DNA from: SIG351 sp045627045
GTDB taxonomy: Bacteria > Bacillota > Clostridia > HGM11327
Length of the DNA: 7,282 nt
Assembly: GCA_045627045.1 (NCBI GenBank)
Contig: JAZQMY010000001.1
Coordinates: forward strand, 1-7,282
Direction of reading: 5' to 3'
Part shown: positions 1-5,339 of the stretch, one piece after another
Layout: each line of letters begins with the position of its first letter
Position numbering within the stretch: the stretch's first letter is position 1
The notes under the pieces: generated by a model
The model's input: the letters and a program-made list of their open reading frames with translations, nothing else
Databases searched by the model: none
What the model was told of the DNA's origin: nothing
Translations under genes and position numbers: made by a program

Positions 1-1280
1 CAACGCCTACACCAACGCCTACGCCTACACCAACGCCAACGCCTACGCCTACACCAACACCAACACCAACACCAACGCCTACGCCTACGCCTACACCAAC
101 GCCAACGCCTACGCCTACACCAACACCAACTCCAACTCCTACACCAACACCTACTCCTACACAGGATCCGTTGATTCTTACGGAAGCAGAGAAGACAGCA
201 TTCCTTGAAAAGCTCAATGGTAGCTGGTACAATGAGAACGGCTATCAGCAGATAAACTTCTTTACGAAGGATTTCCCGTTGAACGCGTTCAACTTCTTTG
301 AATATGATGAAGCAACAGTATCAGGCGTTATAGTTGAGGTTGAAGCAAAGTCCATCACTGCAGATAAGTCAACATACATTGTTAACTTTGAGCATGAAAC
401 AGGCGATGATGAAAACCCTGTCATGACAACATCTATGGAGATTTCAATTTATGATTACGATTCGACAAAAATTGAAATCATGGCTGCAACTCTCGGATAT
501 TCAGGCACATATAATAAGGAAAGAGAAACTCTCCGCATTACTGCCGCTGAAGAAGAATGGCTTTGGGAATTCCTTGACGGAAGATGGAATAAAGCAAAGA
601 CAGATAATGATTATATCCTTTTCCTTGCAAGCAACCGCCCTGTTGATATCTATTTTGAGCACAACAATCTTATCGAGATTTCATCTGCATGGGTAATTGA
701 TCTTGTAAAGACTGCTCAGAACGAGAAATCAACAAAGTATGAGATTTCATTCAACTTTGATGTTGCTGAGTTCTCAAGCATGGGCGTTCCCCTTACAATC
801 GAGCTTGAGATATTTGCAAATGATCCTGACCATATGATAGTAACATCAAGAGACATTGACTCTTATAACGGTACATATGAAAAGGATTCAAGAGAATTGC
901 GCATTCCTGCGGCAGAAGAAGAGTGGCTTTGGGAAAATCTTACCGGACTCTGGATGAACAGACATAACTTCGGTTATTTGTTCTACTATGATATATCTTA
1001 TCAGTATTCTGATTCAAGAGAAACGGCAGGATTTATAATTGATGGCTCAGAGTTCTTCAGAGGAAATATTCCGCAGATGCTCACGAAGCTTCTCGAAGGT
1101 GAGAACGGAGCACTTTATGCTTTCGATCTTCACTTTGATCCTGTTGTAACGGAAGAATATGAGATAGCAGAGGAAACGATTACGGTCCTGATCGATGTCA
1201 AATATTCTGATCTTGATTCTATTTACATTCATAATGATGCATGGAACTTCTCCGGATTCTACGGCAGAAGCAAAGGCTGA
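1..1280 (+). CDS. Surface-type protein, C-terminal part: Thr-Pro linker plus three tandem ~120-residue domains (5' partial)
   Basis: The frame is open from the window edge (first full codon at base 3), so the N-terminus is missing; 425 residues are visible. It begins with 26 Thr-Pro dipeptides, then three tandem copies of one domain starting near bases 183, 543 and 906. Each copy opens with a helix-like stretch (AAEEEWLWE in copies 2 and 3) followed by L-x-G-x-W, runs through alternating hydrophobic beta-type segments, and ends in SGTY, NGTY or SGFY; the L-x-G-x-W motifs are 120 and 122 residues apart. The shape recalls lipocalin-like (calycin) small beta-barrels, but I cannot name the family. 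The Pro/Thr linker suggests a spacer holding the domains away from the cell surface or from an upstream domain, possibly glycosylated; this is inference. No C-terminal LPxTG motif or membrane helix is present, so any anchor or signal lies upstream. An internal TTG at 171 is not a start: the frame runs straight through it from the linker. Confidence 0.85.
   Translation, partial: TPTPTPTPTPTPTPTPTPTPTPTPTPTPTPTPTPTPTPTPTPTPTPTPTPTPTQDPLILTEAEKTAFLEKLNGSWYNENGYQQINFFTKDFPLNAFNFFEYDEATVSGVIVEVEAKSITADKSTYIVNFEHETGDDENPVMTTSMEISIYDYDSTKIEIMAATLGYSGTYNKERETLRITAAEEEWLWEFLDGRWNKAKTDNDYILFLASNRPVDIYFEHNNLIEISSAWVIDLVKTAQNEKSTKYEISFNFDVAEFSSMGVPLTIELEIFANDPDHMIVTSRDIDSYNGTYEKDSRELRIPAAEEEWLWENLTGLWMNRHNFGYLFYYDISYQYSDSRETAGFIIDGSEFFRGNIPQMLTKLLEGENGALYAFDLHFDPVVTEEYEIAEETITVLIDVKYSDLDSIYIHNDAWNFSGFYGRSKG
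3..158 (+). repeat. Hexanucleotide tandem repeat encoding (Thr-Pro)26
   Basis: Twenty-six uninterrupted 6-bp units of the form ACN-CCN (mostly ACGCCT, ACACCA or ACGCCA, drifting to ACTCCA, ACACCT and ACTCCT at the 3' end). All variation is in third codon positions, so every unit encodes Thr-Pro. A 48-bp block (units 3-10, bases 15-62) recurs identically as units 14-21 (bases 81-128), 66 bp away. Since units are 6 bp, gain or loss of units changes linker length without shifting the frame. The repeat runs off the left edge, so its full length is unknown. Confidence 0.95.
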
Positions 1281-1301
1281 TACAAATATCTGATGGTATT
1301 T

Positions 1302-1332
1302 AACGGCAGAACTTGCTTGTTCTGCCGTTTTT
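1302..1332 (+). terminator. Intrinsic terminator of the tandem-domain gene
   Basis: An 11-bp perfect stem (AACGGCAGAAC, 1302-1312, with GTTCTGCCGTT, 1319-1329), a 6-base loop TTGCTT, and a run of five T at 1328-1332. It lies 21 bases after the stop codon at 1280. Confidence 0.93.
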
Positions 1333-1384
1333 GATTTCCTGCTTTGAATAAATGCCGACAAAAATAAATATTCTTAAAAAGATA

Positions 1385-1412
1385 TTGAAAAAATTCGGAT
1401 TTGGGGTATAAT
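1385..1412 (+). promoter_or_regulatory. Sigma-A type promoter of the small envelope cluster
   Basis: TTGAAA at 1385-1390 and TATAAT at 1407-1412 with a 16-base spacer, placed between the terminator at 1332 and the gene at 1489. Transcription should start near 1419. A dyad, ATAACT-GAA-AGTTAT (1413-1427), sits on the predicted start point and could be a small operator or a 5'-end hairpin. Confidence 0.75.
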
Positions 1413-1478
1413 ATAACTGAAAGTTATTTTCTGAGACAGCTTTGCTAACAGTAAATAATGTTTTTATATTACACGTAT

Positions 1479-1483
1479 GGAGG
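1479..1483 (+). promoter_or_regulatory. Ribosome binding site that sets the start at 1489
   Basis: GGAGG ends five bases before ATG 1489. The upstream in-frame ATG at 1477 overlaps this Shine-Dalgarno sequence and has no binding site of its own, so 1489 is the better start. Confidence 0.85.
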
Positions 1484-1488
1484 AAAAA

Positions 1489-1866
1489 ATGATCATAGTT
1501 GGAATTCTGATAACAATAACAGGCATATTGCTTACTTTGGCGTTTATTATCGGCAGGATAACCTGCAGCATGAGAGCTGAAGCAACCGTCAGCAAAATTC
1601 TTGAAACATCAATTACAATGCGCGGCAGAAAATTGAAGGAGTATACACCGGAGTTTACTTACATAATAAACGGAAAAACATTCACCGACAAAGCGGAAAC
1701 ACCTTCACGCAAAAAAGATAAGTATATCGTGGGACAGAAAGTAACTGTTTATGTCAATCCGAAGCATCCGGAGAAAACTTGGTTCGGAAATAATCTGGGA
1801 TTTCTCTTTTTGGGCTTGGCGGCTGTTGTGATCGGAGCAGGACTGATCTTTCTTTCGGTAATATAA
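1489..1866 (+). CDS. DUF3592-type two-helix membrane protein
   Basis: A 125-residue protein using the start set by GGAGG. An N-terminal membrane helix (about residues 2-22) and a C-terminal one (about 103-124) flank a soluble segment of about 75 residues. That segment has the pattern typical of DUF3592 proteins: a Tyr-rich strand (YTPEFTYIINGKTF), a Lys-rich stretch, then VGQKVTVYVNPKHPEKTWF, matching the family's G-x-x-V-x-V-x-Y-x-P-x-x-P core. The function of the family is not established; the layout suggests a small beta domain held at one face of the membrane between two helices. It is the first gene after the promoter at 1385-1412, and the lipoprotein gene follows after 21 bases, so they are probably co-transcribed and may act together in the envelope. 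Confidence 0.85.
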   Translation: MIIVGILITITGILLTLAFIIGRITCSMRAEATVSKILETSITMRGRKLKEYTPEFTYIINGKTFTDKAETPSRKKDKYIVGQKVTVYVNPKHPEKTWFGNNLGFLFLGLAAVVIGAGLIFLSVI

Positions 1867-1887
1867 AACAAAAACAAGGAGGAGCTT

Positions 1888-2382
1888 ATGAAAAAAGGTA
1901 TAACTATAATATTGATTCTGTGTCTTGCGCTGAGTGCGTTTGTACTTACAGGATGCAAAGCATCGGATAAGATTCCGACTGAAAATAATGATTCAAAAAC
2001 GGTAATTGAGCTTGATGATAGAAATTATTGGAAGTACTTTAACGTCAGTTACGGCAGAAACGGCGTTCATCAGGGTAATTATGAATCAATTACATATGAA
2101 ATAACGGGCGTTCTTGATTATGCATTGTACGAAGACATCGTTTTTTCCTTTGATGTTATCTATTATAATGACGGTCAGACGGAGAAGGATTATCAGAGCT
2201 ACACGATGAGAGTCGGCTGCAACGCCGCAGGAGATGCAAGCTTTGAAACTATGTATAACGGCATAACAGAGGTTACTGTCGGCAAATTGCTCGGTATAGA
2301 CGGCGAGCTTGTCAGCTTTGAAAACTATAACAGAAAAGTAGTTCTGAAATCAGTTTCCGGAAAAGTGATTTACAAACAGTGA
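1888..2382 (+). CDS. Predicted lipoprotein of unknown function
   Basis: A 164-residue protein with a classic lipoprotein signal: MKK, a hydrophobic core (residues 5-20), then lipobox LTGC with the lipidated cysteine at residue 23. The mature part (about 142 residues) begins with a polar tether and continues as beta-rich sequence (FNVSYGRNG, SITYEITGVLDY, IVFSFDVIYYNDG, SYTMRVGC). It probably sits on the outer face of the membrane as a small beta-sandwich, but I recognise no named family. AGGAGG at 1877-1882 lies five bases before the ATG. The 21-base gap from the DUF3592-type gene points to one operon. It has one further cysteine (in MRVGC), which has no obvious partner in the mature chain other than the lipidated residue. 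Confidence 0.88.
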   Translation: MKKGITIILILCLALSAFVLTGCKASDKIPTENNDSKTVIELDDRNYWKYFNVSYGRNGVHQGNYESITYEITGVLDYALYEDIVFSFDVIYYNDGQTEKDYQSYTMRVGCNAAGDASFETMYNGITEVTVGKLLGIDGELVSFENYNRKVVLKSVSGKVIYKQ

Positions 2383-2451
2383 ATGTTCTGAAAAGATTGT
2401 GGATAAACGAAATTAAACAGTAAAAAAGCATATTTTTGAAAGAAGCTTATT

Positions 2452-2661
2452 ATGTTTAACAAAAAAACTGCAGGTTTTGTTTCGGGAATGTGCTCCGGAA
2501 TTGCAATAGGCACAACAATAGGTTATCTGACTGACAACTTTTATTTATGGTTTGTAATCGGACTTGGTTTAGGAGTGTGCTTCGGATCAGCTTTAGCAAA
2601 AAAATATGGCAAAGAAAATGACAAAGGCAATAAAGAGGATGGAGATAAGGATAACAAGTAA
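2452..2661 (+). CDS. Small glycine-rich two-helix membrane protein with charged tail
   Basis: A 69-residue protein. Two hydrophobic segments (about residues 7-26 and 31-49) are rich in Gly spaced as G-x-x-x-G or nearby (SGMCSGIAIGTTIGY and IGLGLGVCFGSALA), which favours tight helix packing. The last 20 residues are almost all Lys, Asp, Glu, Asn and Gly and should be cytoplasmic or exposed. No specific family is recognised. The Shine-Dalgarno sequence is weak (GAAAG around 2438-2442), and a 69-base gap separates it from the lipoprotein gene, so it may be the last gene of that transcript or weakly translated. No clear terminator is seen before the next promoter at 2706. Confidence 0.72.
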   Translation: MFNKKTAGFVSGMCSGIAIGTTIGYLTDNFYLWFVIGLGLGVCFGSALAKKYGKENDKGNKEDGDKDNK

Positions 2662-2705
2662 AATTAATATGGCAGTTAAAAGTCTGTTATTCATATAATT
2701 CTCTA

Positions 2706-2734
2706 TTGAAAAATATACTAAATTATGCTATAAT
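2706..2734 (+). promoter_or_regulatory. Promoter of the riboswitch-antiporter unit
   Basis: TTGAAA at 2706-2711, a 17-base spacer, and TATAAT at 2729-2734 preceded by TG plus one base (extended -10). Transcription would begin near 2741, just before the riboswitch stem at 2744, which is the placement expected for a riboswitch leader. Confidence 0.88.
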
Positions 2735-2743
2735 TATAAAAAT

Positions 2744-2817
2744 GGGAATGAAGTTCTCCCAAGGGAAACCTGAACCGCTTATTCAGCTGATGACTTCTGC
2801 AAATTACTGTTGCAGAA
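2744..2817 (+). ncRNA. Fluoride riboswitch (crcB motif) with downstream hairpin
   Basis: The aptamer matches the known crcB motif in order: stem GGGA (2744-2747) with TCCC (2757-2760) enclosing AATGAAGTTC-type loop sequence with the conserved ATG and TTC flanks; a linker; ACCGCT (2774-2779); then AGCTGATGA (2785-2793). The diagnostic pseudoknot is perfect: loop bases GAAGT (2750-2754) pair with ACTTC (2793-2797). The known Pseudomonas syringae aptamer has the same arrangement (AACCGCT, AGCTGATGA, and a loop that pairs with the 3' strand). Known members bind fluoride and switch on fluoride-defence genes. Here a hairpin TTCTGCAA/TTGCAGAA (2795-2802 with 2810-2817) overlaps three pseudoknot bases, so the two structures compete; a run of six T follows at 2828-2833, ten bases after the stem. 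This resembles a transcription terminator but is not a textbook one, so the switching mode is uncertain. Confidence 0.9.
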
Positions 2818-2840
2818 AGGCATTGGCTTTTTTGCTTATT

Positions 2841-2845
2841 GGAGG
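2841..2845 (+). promoter_or_regulatory. Ribosome binding site that sets the antiporter start
   Basis: GGAGG ends five bases before ATG 2851. An in-frame TTG at 2839 overlaps this site and has no binding site of its own, so translation should start at 2851. Confidence 0.9.
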
Positions 2846-2850
2846 CAATT

Positions 2851-4047
2851 ATGCTTACGTCTTTATCGCTTATATTTCTTGTAGGATTGGCAATGGCTTT
2901 TGTTTGTAAACAAATAAAACTCCCCCGAATAATCGGAATGCTTGTAACGGGTGTTGTGATTGGTCCGTATTTGCTTGACTTCCTTGATCCGAAAATCCTC
3001 GGAATATCCTCGGAACTTCGTCAGATCGCACTAATTATCATTCTGATCAAAGCAGGTTTATCACTTAATATTTCTGACCTGAAGAAGGTGGGCAGACCGG
3101 CTGTGCTGATGGCGTTCCTTCCTGCATTGTTTGAAATTGCGGCTTTCGTATTGTTTGCACCGGCTTTATTAAAGATCTCCGTGCTTGAATCGGCTATTAT
3201 GGGTGCGGTGCTTGGAGCGGTTTCTCCTGCGGTAGTTGTTCCGAGAATGGTTCAGCTGATGGAAGAAGGATACGGAACTCACAAGCAGATTCCGCAGTTG
3301 ATACTTGCAGGGGCATCACTTGATGATGTCTTTGTGATTGTATTGTTTTCTACGTTTATCGGTATGGCACAGGGCACCGATGCAAGGGTGATGGATTTTG
3401 TGAATATTCCTGTCTCAATCGTATTGGGAATATTTCTCGGAATCATATTCGGACTGATTCTATCGGCAATTTTTGAATTTGCACATAAGAAAGGAAATTC
3501 CATCCGCCAAAGTCTTAAAACGATAATTGTTCTCGGATCGGCTTTTTTACTGATGTCGATTGAAACATGGCTTGAAGGAAAAATATCAATTTCCGGACTT
3601 CTTGCAGTAATGAGCATGGCTTGCGTGATACAGATACGGTGCCGGAAGGAAGTTTCTTCTGATCTTTCTGCAAAATACGGAAGACTCTGGCTTGGAGCAG
3701 AGGTAATACTGTTCGTGCTTGTCGGTGCGGCGGTTGATATCCGCTATACTTTGGAAGCCGGCGGAATGGCAGTTCTGATGATATTTATTGCATTGATTCT
3801 TCGCTCTGTGGGAGTATGGATTTGCCTTATAAAAACGAAACTGAATCTAAAAGAAAAGCTTTATTGCGTAATAGCATATCTTCCGAAGGCAACGGTTCAG
3901 GCCGCAATAGGTTCAGTCCCGCTGACACTTGGATTGCCATGCGGAAATATTGTTCTGTCTGTTGCGGTACTTTCAATTCTGATTACGGCACCTCTCGGAG
4001 CTATTGCAATGGATCTGAGCTATAATAAGCTGCTTAAACATAATTGA
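2851..4047 (+). CDS. CPA-type cation:proton antiporter under fluoride riboswitch control
   Basis: A 398-residue polytopic membrane protein, a normal length for the monovalent cation:proton antiporter (CPA) superfamily, with about 12 hydrophobic segments from residue 2 to about 388. Family features visible: KLPRIIGMLVTGVVIGP near the N-terminus; the broken-helix motif SPAVVVP (about 125-131); the ion-binding motif ASLDDV with the paired Asp 158-159; and LPKATVQAAIG with Lys346, the position corresponding to the helix-10 lysine in NhaA and NapA. A DD pair is usual in electrogenic CPA2-like members, whereas ND is usual in electroneutral ones. The fluoride riboswitch immediately upstream implies a role in fluoride tolerance; antiporter genes are a known minority class among fluoride-riboswitch targets. 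Whether it moves fluoride itself or repairs proton or sodium balance after HF entry cannot be read from sequence. The next gene has its own promoter. Confidence 0.92.
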   Translation: MLTSLSLIFLVGLAMAFVCKQIKLPRIIGMLVTGVVIGPYLLDFLDPKILGISSELRQIALIIILIKAGLSLNISDLKKVGRPAVLMAFLPALFEIAAFVLFAPALLKISVLESAIMGAVLGAVSPAVVVPRMVQLMEEGYGTHKQIPQLILAGASLDDVFVIVLFSTFIGMAQGTDARVMDFVNIPVSIVLGIFLGIIFGLILSAIFEFAHKKGNSIRQSLKTIIVLGSAFLLMSIETWLEGKISISGLLAVMSMACVIQIRCRKEVSSDLSAKYGRLWLGAEVILFVLVGAAVDIRYTLEAGGMAVLMIFIALILRSVGVWICLIKTKLNLKEKLYCVIAYLPKATVQAAIGSVPLTLGLPCGNIVLSVAVLSILITAPLGAIAMDLSYNKLLKHN

Positions 4048-4115
4048 ATTTATGATAAGGGCGAACTACTTATATGTACAGCGACGGGTTCGGAAAACAT
4101 CTTAGCCTGTTTGTT

Positions 4116-4145
4116 TTATACTGCTGAGAGAAAATGTGATATAAT
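4116..4145 (+). promoter_or_regulatory. Extended -10 promoter of the CxxC protein gene
   Basis: TGA directly followed by TATAAT (-10 at 4140-4145). The best -35 candidate is TTATAC at 4116-4121 with an 18-base spacer, which is weak; the extended -10 may carry most of the activity. It lies 45 bases before the start codon. Confidence 0.65.
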
Positions 4146-4190
4146 ATAAATGAGAAACAGATTTTGATTTAGAAAGGAAAGAGGTAAAAA

Positions 4191-4466
4191 ATGGCTGAAC
4201 GTTTTATCGGGGAATGCTCCGAATGCGGAAAAGAAGAAATTGAAGTAACGCTTATCGACGAAGTGACTTCGCTTTGCGCTGATTGTATTGATGAACTTGA
4301 TTATTTTGAATGTGACGAATGCACAGAATTCTGGTTGCACGATGCTGTCAGGGTTTATAATCTGAAAGACGGCAGAACTCTTTGCGAGCACTGCGCAGAG
4401 ATGCTTCTTGAGGATGAAGAAATTACAGAGGATGACATAGATTGGATTGAAGATGACACGGAATGA
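4191..4466 (+). CDS. Small acidic protein with four CxxC zinc-binding pairs
   Basis: A 91-residue protein with four C-x-x-C pairs at residues 9/12, 29/32, 41/44 and 65/68. The pairs form two similar halves, C(2)C-16-C(2)C and C(2)C-20-C(2)C, which suggests two four-cysteine zinc ribbons or a LIM-like cross-braced pair; His50 and His67 are possible extra ligands. The last 20 or so residues are almost all Glu and Asp, giving a strongly acidic tail. No signal peptide or membrane helix is present, so it is probably cytoplasmic. A zinc-dependent contact with protein or nucleic acid is a reasonable guess, with the acidic tail arguing against simple DNA binding. I do not recognise a named family. 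GAGG at 4181-4184 lies six bases before the ATG, and the gene has its own promoter. Confidence 0.85.
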   Translation: MAERFIGECSECGKEEIEVTLIDEVTSLCADCIDELDYFECDECTEFWLHDAVRVYNLKDGRTLCEHCAEMLLEDEEITEDDIDWIEDDTE

Positions 4467-4561
4467 TCTGATATTTATTATTCTGAAAATACAAGGGCTT
4501 GTTTTTCACTTCGGTAAAATTTGAGAAAAGCAGGATATAAGACAAAAGACGGCAAAATGAT

Positions 4562-4592
4562 AAAAAGATGCAAAATTTGTTTGCATCTTTTT
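4562..4592 (+). terminator. Intrinsic terminator, possibly bidirectional
   Basis: A 13-bp perfect stem (AAAAAGATGCAAA, 4562-4574, with TTTGCATCTTTTT, 4580-4592) and a 5-base loop ATTTG. A-rich and T-rich ends mean it could work on both strands. It lies 95 bases after the CxxC protein stop codon; a weaker bulged hairpin at 4485-4507 (GAAAA-ACAA with TTGT-TTTTC) may end that transcript first. Confidence 0.85.
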
Positions 4593-4608
4593 ATTGTATT
4601 CGAAAAAA

Positions 4609-4625
4609 CACGCGATAGTCGCGTG
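4609..4625 (+). repeat. Left-end hairpin of the IS200/IS605 remnant
   Basis: A perfect 7-bp inverted repeat with a 3-base TAG loop. In IS200/IS605 elements such single-stranded hairpins near the ends are the binding sites of the TnpA dimer. A second short palindrome, GGTTAACC, lies at 4636-4643. Confidence 0.75.
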
Positions 4626-4657
4626 GTTCAAAAGAGGTTAACCATTGAGAAAAAAAG

Positions 4658-4709
4658 GATTGTGATACAATGAAGAAGACCTGCCAGTCAAAATCAAAAT
4701 ATCACAATC
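4658..4709 (+). promoter_or_regulatory. Leader inverted repeat next to the tnpA ribosome binding site
   Basis: GATTGTGATA (4658-4667) is perfectly complementary to TATCACAATC (4700-4709), with a 32-base loop. The right arm abuts GGAGG (4710-4714), seven bases before ATG 4722. In the well-studied IS200, leader RNA structure limits tnpA translation; a similar role here is inference. Confidence 0.6.
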
Positions 4710-4721
4710 GGAGGAATATCT

Positions 4722-4885
4722 ATGAATAAGGACTCAATAGATACTAATAGTGTAGCACATACGACATGGAATTGCAAGTACTATATTGTGTTTGCACCAA
4801 AATATAGAAGAAAAGTATTTTATGAAGAAAAAAATAGAAATAAGAGAAATATTACGCCAATTATGCCAATGGAAAGTTTACAATT
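4722..4885 (+). pseudogene. tnpA: IS200/IS605 transposase TnpA, frameshifted and truncated
   Basis: The N-terminus VAHTTWNCKYYIVFAPKYRRKVFY is the hallmark start of IS200-type Y1 transposases. After VFYEEK the reading frame is lost at a run of seven A (4828-4834). Removing one A restores family-like sequence, EEKIEIREILRQLC, in the plus-one frame. Similarity then ends near QLCQW, after about 50 residues of a protein that is normally about 130-155. The His-x-His metal site and the catalytic tyrosine of this family are absent, so it cannot transpose by itself. Translation signals (GGAGG 4710-4714, ATG 4722) are intact. Confidence 0.88.
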
Positions 4886-4899
4886 CGGGGATGTGGTTC

Positions 4900-5178
4900 A
4901 GGGTTAAGAGAAAAGACGTTATTGACATGCTTGAAAAAAGAAAGGATTGCTTCCCTTGGGGCGACTATCCCGATGAAAAGTACTATTGTCTTGTGTTCTG
5001 GTAGGATGGAGTAATCAGAATGACTGTGAATGAATTCAGACAAGTCGGGTTGGGCTCATATGAGTGCCTCCGACCGTACACAGAGTTCATAGGAAAAAAT
5101 ATTGAGGACTATACTAATATGTCGGAGCAGAAGCTGGCAGAAAAGGCTTATTCAGCATGGTGCTCCGGAACAAGATAA
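4900..5178 (+). pseudogene. Unrecognised coding remnant with in-frame TAG; 3' part may be a 52-aa ORF
   Basis: Downstream of the transposase similarity, the frame that carries its shifted half stays open through RKDVIDMLEKRKDCFPWGDY to a TAG at 5002-5004. It then continues in the same frame from 5005 to a TAA at 5176-5178. The second part has its own ATG at 5020, preceded by GGAG at 5008-5011 (eight bases away), and would encode 52 residues (MTVNEFRQVGLGSYECLRPY, then a polar stretch ending YSAWCSGTR). The composition looks like real protein (well-placed Trp, Tyr, Cys and charged residues) on both sides of the TAG, which suggests one gene broken by a nonsense change. I recognise no family. 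A genuine small gene at 5020-5178 is the alternative. Confidence 0.45.
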
Positions 5179-5309
5179 AAACAAGAAAAATAGTTCATCA
5201 AAATTTAATATTATTTGCGAACTGTTTTACATATTGAAGTATATATGAATTGTTGTGAAAAATAATTAAATCAAATCAATAATAGTATCATGAAGAATAA
5301 ATGAGAATG

Positions 5310-5339
5310 AAACCTGAGGCAAATCGCTTCAGGTTTTTT
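5310..5339 (+). terminator. Intrinsic terminator
   Basis: An 11-bp stem with one G-T wobble (AAACCTGAGGC, 5310-5320, with GCTTCAGGTTT, 5326-5336), loop AAATC, and six T at 5334-5339. It probably ends transcripts coming through the IS remnant and the short frame ending at 5178. Confidence 0.92.

Larger units (their letters stand above)
4609..4885 (+). mobile_element. Degenerate IS200/IS605-family element, left part only
   Basis: It starts with a perfect hairpin, CACGCGA-TAG-TCGCGTG (4609-4625), of the subterminal kind that IS200/IS605 transposases bind at their ends. A leader with a long inverted repeat and a broken tnpA follow. The recognisable transposase sequence stops near 4885; no right-end hairpin and no tnpB are visible, so the 3' part has been lost. 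The right boundary is approximate. A likely cleavage tetranucleotide would be a few bases left of the hairpin, but I cannot fix it. Confidence 0.75.

Noticed and set aside
1..160. CRISPR-like or non-coding tandem repeat
   Set aside because: Units are 6 bp with no spacers, and all changes are synonymous in the open frame that continues into the domain protein, so this is a coding repeat.
171..173. TTG start codon for the tandem-domain protein
   Set aside because: The frame is open upstream through the Thr-Pro linker to the window edge and there is no ribosome binding site before the TTG.
1047..1361. Minus-strand reading frame of 104 codons
   Set aside because: It crosses the terminator and lies opposite a well-supported gene; its composition is that of an antisense shadow.
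2706..2909. 67-residue reading frame over the antiporter leader
   Set aside because: It lies across the promoter and riboswitch, overlaps the antiporter start in another frame, and has no ribosome binding site.
3279..3617. Minus-strand reading frame inside the antiporter gene
   Set aside because: Antisense to a clear membrane protein gene with no promoter or binding site of its own.
4867..5004. Functional C-terminal half of the transposase
   Set aside because: After QLCQW nothing matches the family: no His-x-His and no catalytic tyrosine context.
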